Below are positions 11,046-21,739 of a DNA stretch of 64,000 nucleotides, piece by piece. Under the pieces are notes generated by a model. It did not search any database, was not told the origin of the DNA, and saw only the letters and a list, made by a program, of their open reading frames with translations. The stretch is taken from positions 3,844,001-3,908,000 of the forward strand of contig NZ_CP094264.1 of assembly GCF_023614235.1 (NCBI RefSeq), read 5' to 3'. Made by a program: the position numbers and the translations under genes. The DNA is from Streptomyces sp. MRC013. Its GTDB lineage: Bacteria; Actinomycetota; Actinomycetes; Streptomycetales; Streptomycetaceae. Positions within the stretch are counted from its first letter, which is position 1; each line of letters opens with the position of its first letter.

Positions 11046-12377
11046 GTGATCGACGCGGACGAGACCTTCGTCATCGTGGGCGGGGGAGTGGCCGGGGCCA
11101 AGGCGGCGGAGACCCTGCGCGCCGAGGGGTTCTCCGGCCGGGTGATCCTCGTCGGCGACGAACCCGACCGCCCCTACCGGCGTCCGCCGCTGTCCAAGGG
11201 CTACCTCTCCGGCGAGGAGGGACGCGACGGCGTCTTCGTCCACGAACCCGCCTGGTACGCCCGGTCCGGCGTCGAACTCCACCTCGGCCGGCCCGCCACC
11301 GCCGTCGACCGCGACCGCCGGACGGTCCGCCTCGACGACGGCACCGTCCTCCCCTACGACAGGCTGCTCCTCGCCACCGGCGCCGAACCGCGCCGCCCGG
11401 ACGTCCCCGGCACCGACCTCGACGGCGTCCACCACCTGCGCAGCCTCCACGACGCCGACCGCCTCCGCGGCACCCTCGCCGCACTCGGCCGCGACAACGG
11501 CCACCTGGTCGTCGCCGGCGCCGGCTGGACCGGCCTGGAGGTCGCCGCCGTCGCCCGCGGCTACGGCGCCGAGGTCACCGTCGTCGAACCGGCCGCCACC
11601 CCGCTCCACCGGGCGGTCGGCCCCGAGGTGGGCCAGATCCTCGCCGAGCTGCACGCCGAGCACGGCGTCCGCTTCCGGTTCGGCACCGGGCTCACCGGGA
11701 TCACCGGCCAGGACGGCGCGGTCCTCGCCGCCCGCACCGGCGACGGCGAGGAGCACCCGGCGCACGCCGTGCTCATCGCGGTCGGGGCGGTGCCCCGCAC
11801 CGCGCTCGCCGAGGCCGCCGGGCTCGCCCTCGCCGACCGCGCCCACGGCGGGGGCGTCGCCGTCGACGCGTCGCTGCGCACCTCCGACCCGCGCATCCAC
11901 GCCGCCGGGGACGCGGCGGCCGTGCGCCACCCGCTGCTCGGCCTGCGGCTGCGCGTGGAGCACTGGGACAACGCCCTCCACGGCGGCCCGGCCGCCGCCC
12001 TCGCCATGCTCGGCCGCGACGTGTCCTACGACCGGCTGCCGTCCTTCTCCTCCGACCAGTACGGCCTCGGCCTGGAGCACTCCGGCTGGGCGCCGCCCGG
12101 CTCGTACGACCAGGTGGTGCTGCGCGGCGACGTCGGGAGGCGCCGGTTCCTCGCGTTCTGGCTGGGGGACGGGCGGGTCCTGGCCGGGATGAGCGTGGGC
12201 GTGCGGGGCGCCGCGGGACCGGTCCGGGACCTGGTCCGCGCCGGCGCGAGGGGCGCCGCCGTCGACGCGGAGGCCCTGGCGGACCCGTCGGCCCCGCTGG
12301 AGTCCCTGCCGACGGGGCGGTCCGGGCCGCCCCGGGGCCCGCGGACCGCCCCGCCGGGAGCCGCCGGACCCCCGTAG
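11046..12377 (+). CDS. NAD(P)/FAD-dependent ferredoxin-reductase-like oxidoreductase
   Basis: 443 residues. The FAD site is TFVIVGGGVAGAKAAETLR at the N-terminus. LLLATGAEPRRPDVPG links the domains, LVVAGAGWTGLEVAAVARGYGAEV is the NAD(P) Rossmann motif, and HAAGDAAAV binds FAD ribityl. This is the rubredoxin/ferredoxin reductase (BphA4-like) type that passes electrons from NAD(P)H to small iron-sulfur proteins. GTG at 11046 is chosen with GGGAGG about 9 bases upstream. It sits nine bases before dnaG. Its electron-acceptor partner is not visible here. Confidence 0.85.
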   Translation: MIDADETFVIVGGGVAGAKAAETLRAEGFSGRVILVGDEPDRPYRRPPLSKGYLSGEEGRDGVFVHEPAWYARSGVELHLGRPATAVDRDRRTVRLDDGTVLPYDRLLLATGAEPRRPDVPGTDLDGVHHLRSLHDADRLRGTLAALGRDNGHLVVAGAGWTGLEVAAVARGYGAEVTVVEPAATPLHRAVGPEVGQILAELHAEHGVRFRFGTGLTGITGQDGAVLAARTGDGEEHPAHAVLIAVGAVPRTALAEAAGLALADRAHGGGVAVDASLRTSDPRIHAAGDAAAVRHPLLGLRLRVEHWDNALHGGPAAALAMLGRDVSYDRLPSFSSDQYGLGLEHSGWAPPGSYDQVVLRGDVGRRRFLAFWLGDGRVLAGMSVGVRGAAGPVRDLVRAGARGAAVDAEALADPSAPLESLPTGRSGPPRGPRTAPPGAAGPP

Positions 12378-12386
12378 AATCCCCGC

Positions 12387-14306
12387 GTGGCCGGCAGGAT
12401 CAACGATGACGACGTGAAGGCGGTGCGGGACGCCGTCCCGATCGACGCCGTCGTGTCCGAGTACCTCCAGCTGCGCAACGCCGGCGGCGGCAACCTCAAG
12501 GGGCTGTGCCCCTTCCACGACGAGAAGTCCCCCTCCTTCCAGGTCAGCCCCGCCAAGGGGCTCTTCCACTGCTTCGGCTGCCAGGAGGGCGGGGACACCA
12601 TCGCCTTCGTGATGAAGATCGACCACCTCTCCTTCTCGGAGACGGTGGAGCGGCTCGCCGCCCGCGCCGGCATCACCCTCCGCTACGAGGAGGGCGGTTA
12701 CCACCCCGCCCACCAGCGCGGCGAGCGCATCCGCCTGATCGAGGCGCACAAGGCGGCGGCGCAGTACTACGCCGAGCAGCTCGACGGCGCCGAGGCGGAG
12801 GTCGGGCGCAGGTTCCTCGCCGAACGCGGCTTCGACCAGGCCGCCGCCCGCCACTTCGGCGTCGGCTACAGCCCGGCCGGCTGGGACCACCTCACGCGCC
12901 ACCTGCGCGGCAGGGGCTTCTCCGACAAGGAGCTGATCCTCTCCGGGCTGTCCCAGGACGGCCGCCGCGGCCCCGTCGACCGCTTCCGCGGACGGCTGAT
13001 GTGGCCCATCCGCGACGTGGGCGGCGACGTGGTCGGCTTCGGCGCCCGCCGGCTCCGCGACGACGACAACGGCCCCAAGTACCTCAACACGCCCGAGACG
13101 CCGGTCTACCGCAAGTCGCAGGTCCTCTACGGCATCGACCTCGCCAAGAAGGACATCGCCAAGGCCAGCCGCGCCGTCGTCGTCGAGGGGTACACCGACG
13201 TCATGGCCTGCCACCTCGCCGGTGTCACCACCGCCATCGCGACCTGCGGCACCGCCTTCGGCGGCGACCACATCAAGATCCTCCGCCGGCTGCTGATGGA
13301 CAACGGATCCGCCCGCGTGATCTTCACCTTCGACGGCGACGCGGCCGGCCAGAAGGCCGCGCTGCGGGCCTTCGAGGACGACCAGAAGTTCGCCGCCGAG
13401 ACGTACATCGCGATCGCCCCGGACGGCATGGACCCCTGCGAGCTGCGCCTGGCGAAGGGGGACGAGGCCGTGCGGGAGCTGGTCGAGCCGCGCACCCCGC
13501 TGTTCGAGTTCGCGCTGCGGCAGATCGTCAACCGGTACGACCTGGAGACCCCGGCGGGCCGCGCCGCCGCCCTCGACGAGGCCGCGCCGATCGTGGCCCG
13601 CATCAAGAACGTCGCCTCGCAGCACGAGGTCGCCGTGGAGCTGGCCGGGATGCTCGGCATCCTGGACACGCAGTTCGTCGTCAGGCGCGTCGCCCAGCTC
13701 GCCCGGTGGGCCCGGGATCGCGGCGGCGCCCCCGACGGCCGCCCCCGCTCCGGCGCGGGCCCCCGCCCGTCCGCGGCACCCGCCGCGCGGCGCCCGGAGC
13801 CGCCGGCCTTCACCGGCCCGGCGCTCAATCTCCGCAGCCCCGCCCACCGCACCGAGCGCGAGCTGCTGAAACTCGCCCTGCAGTACCCGGCGCTCGTGTC
13901 ACCGGCGTTCGACGCGTACGGCGCCGACGAGTTCACCGCCCCGCCGTACGCCGAGGTGCGCCGCACCATCGCCGAGGCGGGCGGCGCCGCGCAGGGCGTC
14001 CACGACGGCCCCGACTACCTCGCCCGGGTCCGGGAGGCCGCCCCCGACGACACGGTCCGCGCGCTCGTCACCGAACTGGCCGTGGAGGCCGTCCTCGCCC
14101 GCGCGGTCGACGAGGCGTACGCGGGGGAGCAGCTGGTCCAGGTCCGCCTCCGGGCCGTGGACCGCCGCGTCCGCGAGGTCCAGGGCACCCTCACCCGTCT
14201 CGGCTCGCACGGCGACCCGGAGCGCCTCGCCGCCGTCCAGAACGAGCTGTGGGTCCTCCAGCAGTACGGCCAGTCGCTCCGCGACCGCGGCGCCGCCGCC
14301 CTCTGA
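12387..14306 (+). CDS. dnaG: DNA primase
   Basis: 639-residue bacterial primase making RNA primers for DNA replication. The zinc-binding domain shows CPFHDEKSPSF and FHCFGCQEGGD (residues about 35-72). The TOPRIM core has VVVEGYTDVMACH and IFTFDGDAAGQKA. The C-terminal part would bind DnaB helicase. GTG start nine bases after the reductase gene. The order dgt, reductase, dnaG, hrdA is typical of Streptomyces. Confidence 0.97.
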   Translation: MAGRINDDDVKAVRDAVPIDAVVSEYLQLRNAGGGNLKGLCPFHDEKSPSFQVSPAKGLFHCFGCQEGGDTIAFVMKIDHLSFSETVERLAARAGITLRYEEGGYHPAHQRGERIRLIEAHKAAAQYYAEQLDGAEAEVGRRFLAERGFDQAAARHFGVGYSPAGWDHLTRHLRGRGFSDKELILSGLSQDGRRGPVDRFRGRLMWPIRDVGGDVVGFGARRLRDDDNGPKYLNTPETPVYRKSQVLYGIDLAKKDIAKASRAVVVEGYTDVMACHLAGVTTAIATCGTAFGGDHIKILRRLLMDNGSARVIFTFDGDAAGQKAALRAFEDDQKFAAETYIAIAPDGMDPCELRLAKGDEAVRELVEPRTPLFEFALRQIVNRYDLETPAGRAAALDEAAPIVARIKNVASQHEVAVELAGMLGILDTQFVVRRVAQLARWARDRGGAPDGRPRSGAGPRPSAAPAARRPEPPAFTGPALNLRSPAHRTERELLKLALQYPALVSPAFDAYGADEFTAPPYAEVRRTIAEAGGAAQGVHDGPDYLARVREAAPDDTVRALVTELAVEAVLARAVDEAYAGEQLVQVRLRAVDRRVREVQGTLTRLGSHGDPERLAAVQNELWVLQQYGQSLRDRGAAAL

Positions 14307-14468
14307 GCCGCCCGGCCCCGGCGCCCGCCCGCCGTACCGGCCGGTGGCCGCACCGTCACGCACCGGTCGCAGAAAGTAGGCGCACGACCCTCGTGGCGAC
14401 GATGTGGTGTACCCCACACTGGAGGCGGTGACGGACCGAACAGGCAGCGATCACCTGGAGGTCGCCCC

Positions 14469-15530
<1,062 letters not shown>

Positions 15531-15537
15531 GCGGCTT

Positions 15538-15624
15538 TCCCGGCCGTCCCGGCCGTCCCGGCCGTCCCGGCCGTCCCGGCCGTCCCGGCCGTCCCGGCCG
15601 TCCCGGCCGTCCCGGCCGTCCCGG
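15538..15624. repeat. 9-bp tandem repeat after hrdA
   Basis: Nine perfect copies of TCCCGGCCG (15538-15618) plus a six-base partial copy. It begins 8 bases after the hrdA stop. No coding role. Confidence 0.95.
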
Positions 15625-15630
15625 TCCGCC

Positions 15631-15678
15631 GCGCCGCCGCGCCGCCGCGCCGCCGCGCCGCCGCGCCGCCGCGCCGCC
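15631..15678. repeat. 8-bp tandem repeat
   Basis: Six perfect copies of GCGCCGCC, directly following the 9-bp array. The rest of the gap to 15885 (downstream end of the ABC gene) is G+C-rich with no gene seen. Confidence 0.95.
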
Positions 15679-15885
15679 GTGCGGGTGGTGCCGGTCCGGC
15701 GGCAGGCCGCGGCGGGGCCGGCACCGGCTCCGGTCCGGACCGCGGTACCGACCCGGACGCGCACCCCGGCGCCGCCCCGGCACCGGGGACGGGCCCCGCG
15801 GCCTCCCGCGGGCCGTCGGCGCCCGGCCCCGGCGCGTCCGCCGTGCCGCTCCCCTCCGCGGCCCCGCCCGGCGCCGGCCGCGCGC

Positions 15886-17817
15886 TCAGTCGACCTCGAC
15901 CACCGCCTCGGCGAACTGCGCCGCGTACAGGCGCGCGTACGCGCCCCGCGCCTCCAGCAGCTCGTCGTGCGTGCCCTGCTCGACGAGGGAGCCGTTCTCC
16001 ATCACCAGGATCACGTCCGCGTCGCGGATCGTGGACAACCGGTGCGCGATGACGAACGTCGTCCGCCCGTGGGCGAGGCGTGCCATCGCCTTCTGGATCA
16101 GCACCTCCGTACGGGTGTCGACCGAGCTCGTCGCCTCGTCGAGGATCAGGACCGCCGGGTCCGACAGGAACGCGCGGGCGATCGTGATCAGCTGCTTCTC
16201 ACCCGCGCTGACACCGCCGCCCTCCTCGTCGACGACCGTGTCGTACCCGTCCGGCAGGGTGCGGACGAACCGGTCGGCGTGCGCGGCCCGCGCCGCCGCC
16301 TCGATCTCCCCGCGCGTCACCTCGCGGCCGGCGGCGGCGCCGTACGCGATGTTCTCCGCGATCGTCCCGCCGAACAGCCAGGTGTCCTGCAGGACCATGC
16401 CGATCGACGAGCGCAGCTCCTCCCGCGACATCCGGGCCACGTCCACGCCGTCCAGGACGATCCGGCCGCCCGTCACCTCGTAGAACCGCATCAGCAGGTT
16501 GACCAGCGTGGTCTTGCCGGCCCCCGTCGGCCCGACGATCGCGACCGTCTGGCCGGGCTCCACCGTCAGCGACAGGTCCTCGATGAGCGGCCTGCCGGGC
16601 TCGTAGCGGAACGACACCTTCTCCAGGGCCACCGCGCCGCGGACCTCGGCGGGCCGCTCCAGCGCCGGCGACTCCGGCTGCTCCTCGGCGTCCAGCAGCT
16701 CGAAGACCCGCTCGGCGGACGCCACGCCGGACTGCATCAGGTTCGCCATCGACGCGATCTGCGTCAGCGGCATCGAGAACTGCCGCGAGTACTGGATGAA
16801 CGCCTGCACGTCGCCGATCGACAGCGCCCCGGACGCCACCCGCAGCCCGCCGACGACCGCCACCAGGACGTAGTTCAGGTTCGACACGAAGAACATCAGC
16901 GGCTGCATGACCCCGCTGGTGAACTGCGCCCGGAACCCGGCCTCGTACAGCTCGTCGTTCCGCGCGCGGAACTCCCGCGAGGCCTCCTCCTGCCGGCCGA
17001 ACACCTTCACCAGCGCGTGGCCCGAGTACGCCTCCTCGACGTGCGCGTTCAGCCCGCCCGTGGCCTTCCACTGCCGGACGAACTGCGGCTGCGACCGCTT
17101 GCCGACCCGCGCCGCCACCGCCACCGCCACGGGCACGGTCACCAACGCGACCAGCGCCAGCAGCGGCGAGATCCAGAACATCATCGCCAGGACGCCCAGG
17201 ACCGTGAGCACCGAGTTGATCAGCTGGCCCATGGACTGCTGCAGGGTCTGGCCGATGTTGTCGACGTCGTTCGTCGCCCGGCTCAGCACCTCGCCGCGCT
17301 GCGCCCGGTCGAAGTACGACAGCGGCAGCCGCTCCAGCTTCGCCTGCACGTCTTCGCGCAGCCGGTAGACCGTCCGGTTGATCACCCTGATCGACATGCG
17401 GGTCGACACGAGCATCAGCAGCCCGGCGGCCGTGTACACGGCCAGGGCGAGCAGCAGCACGTCCCCGACCGCGTCGAAGTCGATGCCCCGGCCGGGCGTG
17501 AAGTCCACGCCGGACAGCATGTCCGCGAGCCCCTCGTCGCCCTCCTCCCGCAGGGCCGCGACGACCTCGCCCTTCGTACGGCCCTCCTCCATGCCGCGGC
17601 CGACGACCCCCGAGAACACCAGGTCCGTCGCACGGCCGAGGATCTTCGGCCCGACCACCGACAGCGCCACGCTGAGCACACCGGTCGCGACCATCGCCCA
17701 CAGCGCGGCCCTCTCCCGGGAGAGCTGCCGCAGCAGCCGCCGGAGCGAACCCCCGAAGTCCGCGGACCGGTCGCCCGGACCGCCGCCGGGCCGCATCATC
17801 CCGCCAGGACCGGCCAT
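15886..17817 (-). CDS. ABC exporter subunit with canonical ATP site residues
   Basis: 643 residues: six membrane helices then an ATPase domain. Walker A is GPTGAGKTT, Walker B ends ILDEATSSVD with the catalytic Glu, and the switch is VIAHRLSTIR with His. The signature loop is degenerate (VSAGEKQ instead of LSGGQ). It starts with ATG overlapping the stop of the upstream ABC gene (ATGA). Together they form a heterodimeric exporter with one working and one degenerate ATP site, as in TM287/288 or TmrAB. Substrate unknown; multidrug or lipid export is possible. Confidence 0.9.
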   Translation of the reverse strand: MAGPGGMMRPGGGPGDRSADFGGSLRRLLRQLSRERAALWAMVATGVLSVALSVVGPKILGRATDLVFSGVVGRGMEEGRTKGEVVAALREEGDEGLADMLSGVDFTPGRGIDFDAVGDVLLLALAVYTAAGLLMLVSTRMSIRVINRTVYRLREDVQAKLERLPLSYFDRAQRGEVLSRATNDVDNIGQTLQQSMGQLINSVLTVLGVLAMMFWISPLLALVALVTVPVAVAVAARVGKRSQPQFVRQWKATGGLNAHVEEAYSGHALVKVFGRQEEASREFRARNDELYEAGFRAQFTSGVMQPLMFFVSNLNYVLVAVVGGLRVASGALSIGDVQAFIQYSRQFSMPLTQIASMANLMQSGVASAERVFELLDAEEQPESPALERPAEVRGAVALEKVSFRYEPGRPLIEDLSLTVEPGQTVAIVGPTGAGKTTLVNLLMRFYEVTGGRIVLDGVDVARMSREELRSSIGMVLQDTWLFGGTIAENIAYGAAAGREVTRGEIEAAARAAHADRFVRTLPDGYDTVVDEEGGGVSAGEKQLITIARAFLSDPAVLILDEATSSVDTRTEVLIQKAMARLAHGRTTFVIAHRLSTIRDADVILVMENGSLVEQGTHDELLEARGAYARLYAAQFAEAVVEVD

Positions 17818-19559
17818 CAGACAGCCTCCGCCTCGGTCAGCTGGGAGAGCACGATCTCCCGGTACGTCTCGTTGTCCGCCATCAGCTCGCGGTGCCGCCC
17901 CGCGCCCACGACCCGGCCCCCGTCGAGGACCACGATCCGGTCGGCGTCCCTGATCGTCGACACCCGCTGCGCGACGATCACCACGGTCGCGTCCGCGGTC
18001 TCGCGCGCCAGCGCCGCCCGCAACCGGGCGTCGGTGCTGTAGTCCAGTGCCGAGAACGAGTCGTCGAAGAGGTAGATCTCCGGCCGCTGCACCAGCGTCC
18101 GGGCGATCGCCAGCCGCTGCCGCTGGCCGCCGGACACGTTGGTGCCGCCCTGGGAGACCGGCGCGTCCAGCCCGCCCTCCAGCTCCCGCACGAAGTCGGC
18201 GGCCTGGGCCGTCTCCAGGGCCCGCCACAGCTCCTCGTCGGTCGCGTCCGGCCGCCCGTACCGGAGGTTCGTCGCGACCGTCCCCGAGAAGAGGTACGGC
18301 CGCTGCGGCACGAGCCCCACCGTCCGGGCGATCAGCGCTGGGTCCAGGTCGCGCACGTCGGCGCCGTTCACCAGCACCCGGCCGTCCGTCACGTCGAACA
18401 GCCGCGGCACGAGCCCCAGCAGCGTGGACTTGCCGCTGCCCGTCGACCCGATGACCGCCGTGACCTCGCCCGGCCCGGCCACCAGGTCGACACCGCGCAG
18501 CACCGGCTCCTCGGCGCCCGGGTAGCGGAAGTCGGCGCCGCGGATCTCCAGCCGCCCGCCGCGCGGCAGCTCCCGCACCGGCGACGCGGGCGGCCGCACG
18601 CTGGTCCCCGTGCGCAGCACCTCCTCGATGCGCTCGGCGCACACCTCGGCCCGCGGCACCATCATGAACATGAAGGTGGCCATCATCACGGCCATCACGA
18701 TCTGCATCAGGTACGCCAGGAACGCCGTCAGCGCGCCGATCCGCATCGCGCCGTCGTCGATCCGGTGCGCGCCGAACCAGACCACGGCCACGCTGGAGAA
18801 GTTCACCACCGTCATCACGGTCGGGAACATCAGCGCCATCAGCCGCCCCGTAGCCGTCGACACGTCGGTCAGCTCCGTGTTCGCGCCCCGGAACCGCTCC
18901 CGCTCGTACGCGTCCCGCACGAACGCCCGGATGACGCGGTTGCCGGTGATCTGCTCGCGCAGCACCCGGTTCACCGTGTCGAGCCGCTCCTGCATCGTGC
19001 GGAACAGCGGCCTCATCCGCGCCACGATCAGCGACACGGCGACGCCCAGCACCGGCACCACGGCCAGCAGCACCGCGGACAGCGGCACGTCCTGCCCCAG
19101 CGCCAGCACCACCCCGCCCACGCACATGATCGGCGCCGACACCATCAGCGTGAACGCCATCAGCACCAGCATCTGCACCTGCTGGACATCGTTGGTGGTG
19201 CGGGTGAGCAGCGACGGGGCCCCGAAGTGCCCCAGCTCCCGCGCGGAGAACGACTGGACCCGGTCGAAGACGGCCGCCCGCACGTCCCGGCCCACGGCCG
19301 AGGCCGTCCGGGCCCCGTAGTAGACCGCGCCGACGTTCCCCGCGACCTGTAGCAGGGACACGGCGGTCATCAGGGCGCCGTACCGCAGGATGTAGCCGGT
19401 GTCGCCGGTCACGACGCCCTTGTCGATGATGTCGGCGTTGAGTGTCGGGAGGTAGAGGGTGGCGCCCGTCTGCAGGAGCTGGAGGGCCACCAGGAGGGCT
19501 ATGGCCCGTTTGTACGGCACCAGGTGGGTGCGGAGTAGTCGTCTGAGCACGGGTCCCAC
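17817..19559 (-). CDS. ABC exporter subunit with degenerate catalytic residues
   Basis: 580 residues, fused membrane and ATPase domains. Walker A is GSTGSGKST and the signature VSGGQRQR is intact, but Walker B ends LFDDSFSALD (Asp at the catalytic Glu position) and the switch His is Gln (VAQRVSTIR). These are complementary to the partner at 15886-17817, so the dimer should have one hydrolysing site built from the partner's Walker/His residues and this protein's signature. First gene of the pair. Confidence 0.9.
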   Translation of the reverse strand: MGPVLRRLLRTHLVPYKRAIALLVALQLLQTGATLYLPTLNADIIDKGVVTGDTGYILRYGALMTAVSLLQVAGNVGAVYYGARTASAVGRDVRAAVFDRVQSFSARELGHFGAPSLLTRTTNDVQQVQMLVLMAFTLMVSAPIMCVGGVVLALGQDVPLSAVLLAVVPVLGVAVSLIVARMRPLFRTMQERLDTVNRVLREQITGNRVIRAFVRDAYERERFRGANTELTDVSTATGRLMALMFPTVMTVVNFSSVAVVWFGAHRIDDGAMRIGALTAFLAYLMQIVMAVMMATFMFMMVPRAEVCAERIEEVLRTGTSVRPPASPVRELPRGGRLEIRGADFRYPGAEEPVLRGVDLVAGPGEVTAVIGSTGSGKSTLLGLVPRLFDVTDGRVLVNGADVRDLDPALIARTVGLVPQRPYLFSGTVATNLRYGRPDATDEELWRALETAQAADFVRELEGGLDAPVSQGGTNVSGGQRQRLAIARTLVQRPEIYLFDDSFSALDYSTDARLRAALARETADATVVIVAQRVSTIRDADRIVVLDGGRVVGAGRHRELMADNETYREIVLSQLTEAEAV

Positions 19560-19607
19560 TATCGCTGCCGCACCCCACCCGTCACGACCGGGTTTCCGCG
19601 GTTCCCG

Positions 19608-21047
19608 CTACGGACCGAACGCCCCCGGGTGCAGTTGGTCCCGCGTCGCCCCGTACTGCTGGCGCACCGCCTGGCCCACCGCGAGTTCCTCGCCCGGCTC
19701 GAACACCTGCGCCGCCGCGCCCCGCCACGCCGGCGGCGCCTGCGGGGCCAGCGTCCCGTGCGCCACCCCCAGCGCCCACGCCGCCTGCCGCGCGGCCCCC
19801 AGCGCCGTGTAGTCCGCCGGCTCGGGCACGACGACCTGCGCGCCGAAGATCGCGGGTGCCACCGCCTGCACCGCGGGCAGCTCCGCCGCGGCGCCCAGCA
19901 GGAACACCCGGCGCACCGCCACGCCCCGCCGCCGCAGCACGTCCATCGCGTCGGCCAGCGCGCACAGCATCCCCTCGAACGCCGCCCGCGCCAGGTGCTC
20001 CGGCTTCATCGACTCGCGCCGCAGCCCGCTGAGCGTGCCCGCCGTGTGCGGCAGCGGCGGCGTCCGCTCGCCCTCCAGGTAGGGGAGCAGCACCAGCCCG
20101 GACGCGCCGGGGGTCGACTTCAGCGCCAGCGCCGACAGCTCCTCCAGGCTCTCCGCCCCCAGCATCTCCGCCGTGCCGCGCAGCGCCCGCACCGCGTTCG
20201 ACGTGTGCACCACCGGCAGATGCGTCCCCGCCGCGTCGGCGAGCGCCGTGACCATGCCCTGCGGGTCGGACAGCGCCTCGGAGTGCACCGCCATCACGGA
20301 CCCGGACGCGCCGAGCGACACGACGGCGTCGCCGAAGCCGAGGCCGAGCCCCAGCGCGGCGGCCATCGTCTCCCCGGTGCCCGCCGAGATCAGCAGGCCC
20401 TCCGGCGTCACCCCGGCGGCCTCCGCCGGACCCAGCACCTCCGGCAGCGCCGTCCGGTGGCCGAGCGCCAGCTCGACGAGGTCCGGCCGGTACGCGCCCG
20501 CGGCCGCCGACCAGTAGCCCGTACCGGACGCGCCGCCGCGGTCCGTGGTCCGCCGCGCCGGCCGGCCCAGCAGCTGCCACACCAGCCAGTCCTGCGGCTG
20601 GAGCACGGCGGCCACCCGCCGCGCCGCCTCCGGCTCGGTCCGCGCCAGCCAACGCAGCTTCGCGACGGGCTGCGCCGACTGCGGTACGCAGCCCACCGCC
20701 TCCGCCCACGCCTGCCGGCCGCCCAGCGCGTCGACCAGGTCCGCGGCCGCGACCTGCGCCCGCTTGTCGTTGCCGACCAGCGCGGGGCGCACGGTGCCGC
20801 CCTGCTGGTCGAGCGGGACGAGGCCGTGCGCCTGCGCGCACACGCCGATGGCCTGCACGCCCTCCAGCAGCCCGCCCGCCGCGGCCTCCCCGAGCGAGAG
20901 CAGCCAGGCCTGCGGATCGACCTCCGCGGCCTTCGGTTCGACGGGGTGGGCGGCGTACCCCTGGCGCAGGACGGCACCCGTGTCCGCGTCGCAGACGACG
21001 ATGCGCGTGAAACCCGACGAACTGTCCAACCCGGCGACTATCCCCAT
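19608..21047 (-). CDS. FGGY-family sugar kinase, xylulokinase-like
   Basis: 479 residues with the two-domain actin-like FGGY fold: GIVAGLDSSSGFTRIVV (ATP phosphate loop), GVCAQAHGLVPLD, LISAGTGETMAAALGLGLGFGD and the C-terminal FLLGAAAELPAVQAVAP. Phosphorylates a pentulose or related sugar with ATP; xylulose is the most likely substrate but not proved. No sugar transporter or isomerase is adjacent. Confidence 0.8.
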   Translation of the reverse strand: MGIVAGLDSSSGFTRIVVCDADTGAVLRQGYAAHPVEPKAAEVDPQAWLLSLGEAAAGGLLEGVQAIGVCAQAHGLVPLDQQGGTVRPALVGNDKRAQVAAADLVDALGGRQAWAEAVGCVPQSAQPVAKLRWLARTEPEAARRVAAVLQPQDWLVWQLLGRPARRTTDRGGASGTGYWSAAAGAYRPDLVELALGHRTALPEVLGPAEAAGVTPEGLLISAGTGETMAAALGLGLGFGDAVVSLGASGSVMAVHSEALSDPQGMVTALADAAGTHLPVVHTSNAVRALRGTAEMLGAESLEELSALALKSTPGASGLVLLPYLEGERTPPLPHTAGTLSGLRRESMKPEHLARAAFEGMLCALADAMDVLRRRGVAVRRVFLLGAAAELPAVQAVAPAIFGAQVVVPEPADYTALGAARQAAWALGVAHGTLAPQAPPAWRGAAAQVFEPGEELAVGQAVRQQYGATRDQLHPGAFGP

Positions 21048-21101
21048 GAAGGAGATTCTGCCGTACTCCGCCCGGTGTCCGGCCGGCCGGAGGCGACGGG
21101 A

Positions 21102-21401
21102 TCAGGTGTTGGTCGTGCCCCAGTCGTCCCCGGCGTACCGGCCGCGCCCCCGCAGCGAGCGCACCCGCTCGGCGACCGACTCCGGCATCCGGTCCCCGAC
21201 CTTCCCGCTCACCGCGTGGTACGCCTGCCCGGCGACCTGCCGGCCGGTCTGCGCGGCCGACTCCGCGGCGTTGCGCACGGCGGGGTTGGCGCAGAGCCGC
21301 CTCGCGGAGCTCCGCAGCTGCTCGTACCGTTCGCGCCCGGCCCGGGTCCCCAGGACGTACCCGACGGCCGCTCCGACGATGAACGTGAGCTTGTACCGCA
21401 T
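21102..21401 (-). CDS. Small YtxH-like membrane-anchored protein
   Basis: 99 residues beginning MRYKLTFIVGAAVGYVLGTRAGRERY: one N-terminal membrane helix, the GTRAGRERYEQ motif common in actinobacterial YtxH-like proteins, then a helical Ala/Arg-rich region. ATG at 21401 is preferred over GTG 21410, which would sit directly against the ribosome site. Function unknown. Confidence 0.65.
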   Translation of the reverse strand: MRYKLTFIVGAAVGYVLGTRAGRERYEQLRSSARRLCANPAVRNAAESAAQTGRQVAGQAYHAVSGKVGDRMPESVAERVRSLRGRGRYAGDDWGTTNT

Positions 21402-21485
21402 GGCTGTCACCCTTCTCCGTAGGCGTCGGTGCCGGCCGCCTGCCCGCGGGGGCGGAGGTCACACCCGGGTCCGGGGTGGTACCGA

Positions 21486-21516
21486 TTGGCGGAGCACCCC
21501 CGGCTTGCGCTAATGT
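21486..21516 (+). promoter_or_regulatory. Possible promoter for the tRNA-Asn pair
   Basis: TTGGCG (21486-21491) and TAATGT (21511-21516), 19 bases apart and about 65 bases before the first tRNA. The spacing is longer than ideal, so this is tentative. Confidence 0.3.
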
Positions 21517-21582
21517 ATGTGTCGCAGCGAGCGAGCGCCGCCCGGGAGGCCCCGGGCGGGTGTGCTCGATGCGACGCAGCAA

Positions 21583-21655
21583 TCCCCTGTAGCTCAATTG
21601 GCAGAGCAGCCGGCTGTTAACCGGCAGGTTACTGGTTCGAGTCCAGTCGGGGGAG
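21583..21655 (+). tRNA. tRNA-Asn (GTT)
   Basis: 73-base cloverleaf: acceptor TCCCCTG pairs with CGGGGGA, anticodon loop CTGTTAA (GTT), T arm ACTGG-TTCGAGT-CCAGT. CCA is not encoded. First of two tandem copies. Confidence 0.95.
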
Positions 21656-21660
21656 CGCGA

Positions 21661-21733
21661 TCCCCTGTAGCTCAATTGGCAGAGCATTCGGCTGTTAACC
21701 GGAGGGTTGCTGGTTCGAGTCCAGCCGGGGGAG
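21661..21733 (+). tRNA. tRNA-Asn (GTT), second copy
   Basis: Same structure and anticodon as the first copy, 5 bases downstream. Differences lie in the anticodon-stem base (ATTCGG with a mismatch), variable region and T stem (GCTGG/CCAGC), so it is an older duplication or has diverged under pairing constraints. Confidence 0.93.
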
Positions 21734-21739
21734 CGGTGA

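Noticed and set aside
9576..13847. A 1423-codon minus-strand ORF
   Set aside because: It is antisense to dgt, the FAD reductase and dnaG, has low-complexity Gly/Ala/Val-rich content, and appears only because stop codons are rare in G+C-rich DNA.
15538..15678. CRISPR array
   Set aside because: Units are 8-9 bases with no spacers and no cas genes are in the window.
15886..19578. One 1230-residue ABC protein
   Set aside because: The upstream half is out of frame with the real first ABC gene; the ATGA overlap at 17817 shows two separate genes.
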